A stretch of 7,685 bases of DNA from Ignavibacteriales bacterium (GTDB lineage: Bacteria; Bacteroidota; Ignavibacteria; Ignavibacteriales; Melioribacteraceae): positions 1 to 7,685 of the forward strand of contig JAGVBL010000059.1 in assembly GCA_020059785.1 (NCBI GenBank). Direction: 5' to 3'. Every line of letters starts with the position of its first letter. The first letter of the stretch is position 1. Position numbers and translations under genes: made by a program. Shown in pieces: positions 5,688 to 7,685 of the stretch. A model generated the notes under the pieces. That model was given only the letters and a program-made list of their open reading frames with translations, did not search any database and was not told the DNA's origin.

Positions 5688-6647
5688 CTAATTCTGCTTT
5701 ACAAATGATTTTGTCTTTAATGGAATTAAAATCTGCTCAATTAATTTTCTTTTCGGTTCGTGCCATGGCGGAAGTTTTAATTCCGTTCCGAGAGTATCAA
5801 AACTTTCATCTACCATAAAGCCCGGTCCGTCAGTTGCAATTTCATAAAGTATTCCGCCCGGTTCGCGGAAGTAAATTGAATGGAAATAATTTCGATCAAC
5901 CATTTCTGTTGGGTATGCGCCGAATTCAATTACCTTATTTCTCCAATTATTCTGTTCTTCGTCATCGGCTGTTCTCCACGCAATATGATGAACCGTTCCC
6001 GCCCCGCTGATTCCGCGTTCGATGTTTACATCTTCATAGATATCAACAAATGCTTCGCTCGATTCTTCGCCGAAAGAATATCGTTTAAGACTTCCTTCCG
6101 TTCCAATAAGTTTTGCACCCATTACGTTTACTAAAAGATTTTCGGATTGAGCTGCGCGTTTTAGGTAATAACTTACACCAAAGAATTTTCTTATCGAATG
6201 TTCAACCGGTACATCGCCGTTATTCCACCCCATTATATTATCTGCGGTTGGGTCTGCAACAATTTCAATCTTCATTCCATCGGGGTCTAACAAGCTTATA
6301 TAGTCGTAACCAAATTTTTTAGATGGTCCATCAAAATCGACTGCTCGGGAAGCCAATCTATTTACCCAGTAATTAATTGATTTTGAAGGAACACTAAAAT
6401 AAACTGTAGAAATTTCACCCGTTCCGCGCTTTCCCCTTCTTGCATCGGGAAACGGGAAGAACGTAAGAACCGTGCCCGGTGTTCCAACTTCATCTGCATA
6501 ATAAAGATGATAAACGTCAGGTGCATCAAAGTTAACCGTCTTTTTAATAAACCTCATGCCGAGCAGATCCGTATAAAAATCGTAATTAGCTTGAGGGTCG
6601 CTTGCCATAACAGTAATATGATGAATCCCGTTTATTCTCTTTTCCAT
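5688..6647 (-). CDS. VOC-family ring-cleaving dioxygenase, MhqO type
   Basis: This 319-residue protein is built from two glyoxalase/bleomycin-resistance (VOC) modules, about 5-135 and 150-285, as in MhqA/MhqO/MhqE of B. subtilis and hydroquinone-cleaving dioxygenases. These use Fe(II) or Mn(II) to open hydroquinone or catechol-like rings with oxygen. Likely metal ligands are in GIHHITVMASD (His9 or His10), TVHHIAWRTAD (His220 or His221) and the C-terminal FREPGGILYEIATDGPGF (Glu269). Other family marks are FYTDLLGMRFIKKTVNFD (24-41) and LLDPDGMKIEIVAD (119-132). No signal peptide is seen, so it is cytoplasmic. It follows the MarR gene after 14 bases with AAAGGAAAA as ribosome binding site. 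Its place between the repressor and the hydrolase supports a role in quinone or hydroquinone detoxification. The preferred substrate is not known. Confidence 0.93.
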   Translation of the reverse strand: MEKRINGIHHITVMASDPQANYDFYTDLLGMRFIKKTVNFDAPDVYHLYYADEVGTPGTVLTFFPFPDARRGKRGTGEISTVYFSVPSKSINYWVNRLASRAVDFDGPSKKFGYDYISLLDPDGMKIEIVADPTADNIMGWNNGDVPVEHSIRKFFGVSYYLKRAAQSENLLVNVMGAKLIGTEGSLKRYSFGEESSEAFVDIYEDVNIERGISGAGTVHHIAWRTADDEEQNNWRNKVIEFGAYPTEMVDRNYFHSIYFREPGGILYEIATDGPGFMVDESFDTLGTELKLPPWHEPKRKLIEQILIPLKTKSFVKQN

Positions 6648-6653
6648 TTTAAT

Positions 6654-6661
6654 TTTCCTTT
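6654..6661 (-). promoter_or_regulatory. ribosome binding site of the dioxygenase gene
   Basis: Read on the minus strand, AAAGGAAA lies about eight bases (from its AGGA core) before the ATG at 6647. It overlaps the end of the MarR stop region, which supports the 6647 start. Confidence 0.5.
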
Positions 6662-7111
6662 CTACCCGCGAAGTTTATCGAGCAGTTCATTTAACATTTT
6701 TGCTTCGCTTGATTTTATGTTAGCAAACAAATTTTCAAACTTATCCTCTAAATCATCCATTTTTTTAAGAAGCTCAATTCCGCTGTTGGTTATTTTTACT
6801 TCAACTTTTCTTCTGTCATCGGGGCAAATTTCTCTTTCAACCAGACCTTTATTTTTAAGGCGTTCAACAAGCCTGGAGGCGTCGGACATTTTATCAAGCA
6901 TTCTATCTTTAAGCAAATTTATTGATGCCGGATTTGGATGCTGTCCTCTTAGTATTAGCAGTATATTATATTGCGCACCGGTAATATCAAACTTTTTGAA
7001 AAACTCCGCCTGATGATTCGACAACCAACCGTGAGTATAAATTAAATTCACGGCCAGTTTGTGAAAATCGTTTTTAAACTTTTTCTGTTTGATTTCGTCT
7101 TCCAGTTTCAT
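6662..7111 (-). CDS. MarR-family transcriptional regulator
   Basis: This 149-residue winged-helix dimeric repressor shows helices forming the dimer interface at both ends (about 10-40 and 120-148). The DNA-binding part runs from ITGAQYNILLIL (43-54), through the recognition helix region LKDRMLDKMSDASRLVERLKNKGLV (67-91), to the wing ICPDDRRKVEVKITNSG (95-111) with the family hallmark DRR. One cysteine, Cys96, sits at the base of the wing and could be redox or electrophile sensitive. This resembles thiol-based MarR regulators in principle, although MhqR itself is not known to depend on a cysteine. The gene lies inside the operon, three bases after the YceI gene and 14 before the dioxygenase, so it most likely represses its own operon and responds to quinone-like or phenolic ligands. 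The operator should be upstream of the YceI gene, outside the window. Confidence 0.92.
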   Translation of the reverse strand: MKLEDEIKQKKFKNDFHKLAVNLIYTHGWLSNHQAEFFKKFDITGAQYNILLILRGQHPNPASINLLKDRMLDKMSDASRLVERLKNKGLVEREICPDDRRKVEVKITNSGIELLKKMDDLEDKFENLFANIKSSEAKMLNELLDKLRG

Positions 7112-7114
7112 TTA

Positions 7115-7685
7115 CTATTTTTTAACCAATTGAAGATCAATAATTAATTCTACTTGGCGTCCAACAACGAGAGCGCCAGTTTCAATAGCAGTATCCCATT
7201 TTAGATTATAATCAAATCGATTAATTTCACCGGTAACTTTAAATCCTGCTTTTGTATTTCCCCACGGATCTTTTACCATTCCGTTATATCTTACGTCAAG
7301 TTCAACTTGTTTGGTTACGTCGCGGATTGTGAGATCGCCGATAAGTTTATATTTGTTGTCGCTAACTTTTCTCATCGATTTGCCTTTAAAAGTCATTTTG
7401 GGAAATTTTTCTGCGTTGAAGAAATCGTCTGAACGCAAGTGTTTATCGCGTCCTTCATTATCTGTAAAGATGCTTGCTGTGTTAACTGTGAAATCTATAT
7501 TAGCCGTTGAAAAGTCGTCGCCATTAGTTGTTACTTTTGCATCATAATCCTTGAAATAACCTTCTACGTCAGTAATAACCATGTGAGAAACGCTAAAACC
7601 AACTTTAGAGTGGGCTTTATCAACAGACCAGTTTGTCTGTGCGGATAAAGATGCTGCTGAAAAAACAAGAATGGCAAGGAAAAGA
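7115..7685 (-). CDS. YceI-family secreted lipid-binding protein (5' end outside window)
   Basis: The frame is open to the right window edge. It begins with the hydrophobic end of a signal peptide (LFLAILVFSAASLSAQ), followed by the mature start TNWSVDKAHSKVGFSVSHM, which is the conserved opening of YceI proteins (W..D..HS...F...HM). The internal ATG at 7580-7582 lies inside this conserved block and is not the start; the true start is just beyond 7685. Further family marks are HLRSDDFFNAEKFPKMTFKG, LTIRDVTKQVEL and GFKVTGEINRFDYNL. YceI proteins are lipocalin-like beta-barrels, usually periplasmic, that bind long isoprenoid chains and in some cases ubiquinone-like molecules. The TAG stop is three bases before the MarR start, so it is the first visible gene of the operon. 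A role in binding or buffering quinones in the periplasm would fit the operon but is inference. Confidence 0.93.
   Translation of the reverse strand, partial: LFLAILVFSAASLSAQTNWSVDKAHSKVGFSVSHMVITDVEGYFKDYDAKVTTNGDDFSTANIDFTVNTASIFTDNEGRDKHLRSDDFFNAEKFPKMTFKGKSMRKVSDNKYKLIGDLTIRDVTKQVELDVRYNGMVKDPWGNTKAGFKVTGEINRFDYNLKWDTAIETGALVVGRQVELIIDLQLVKK

Noticed and set aside
6507..7013. Long plus-strand reading frame (168 codons) antisense to the MarR and dioxygenase genes
   Set aside because: The Ser/Leu/Phe-rich translation has no recognisable motif and lies opposite two well-supported genes.
7115..7582. YceI gene starting at the internal ATG at 7582
   Set aside because: Upstream in-frame codons encode the conserved YceI beginning and a signal peptide, so the true start is beyond the right edge of the window.
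1..7685. CRISPR array, tRNA, rRNA, insertion sequence or phage genes
   Set aside because: I saw no regularly spaced direct repeats, no tRNA-like cloverleaf or rRNA sequence, and no transposase or integrase reading frame on either strand.

Overview
The window looks like a chromosomal segment of an AT-rich member of the Bacteroidota/Chlorobiota group. The DUF3078 outer-membrane protein at 1502-2338 points to that group. Clear Shine-Dalgarno sequences (GGAGGT before the LapA-like gene, AGGTGA before uvrB) are unusual for classical Bacteroidetes and fit Ignavibacteria better. This placement is inference from gene content and style, not from a marker-gene search.

Left part (1-1348, minus strand): the N-terminal 324 codons of the DNA repair helicase UvrB, cut by the left window edge, preceded by a small membrane-anchored protein of unknown function that probably shares its transcript. 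A 153-base divergent intergenic region follows. The plus-strand block (1502-3589) then carries a DUF3078 outer-membrane beta-barrel protein, the sulfur-transfer protein SufE with its catalytic Cys51, a two-helix LapA-domain membrane protein, and an NlpE-domain lipoprotein whose start overlaps the stop of the LapA-like gene.

Middle (3591-4112): directly abutting the lipoprotein stop is the 3' end of an MmeI/type IIG-style restriction-modification DNA methyltransferase. The reading frame and homology run upstream of the first possible ATG without any start codon, and the whole catalytic part is absent, so this is a gene remnant. It is followed by a 28-base palindrome (GTAGGG...GGCATGCC...CCCTAC) lying between convergent genes, which looks like a copy of a dispersed palindromic repeat.

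Right part (4114-7685, minus strand): six tightly packed or overlapping genes, read from right to left: a secreted YceI-family protein (start outside the window), a MarR-family repressor, a two-domain VOC ring-cleaving dioxygenase of the MhqO type, a small cupin, an MhqD-type phospholipase/carboxylesterase-family hydrolase, and an NAD(P)H-dependent FMN reductase. The combination of MarR, glyoxalase-fold dioxygenase, alpha/beta hydrolase and flavin reductase matches the components of the Bacillus subtilis MhqR regulon (quinone and electrophile resistance). Here they are condensed into one operon with a YceI protein and a cupin added. The likely job is sensing and detoxifying quinone-like or other electrophilic aromatic compounds. 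This is the most interesting system in the window, though its parts belong to known families.
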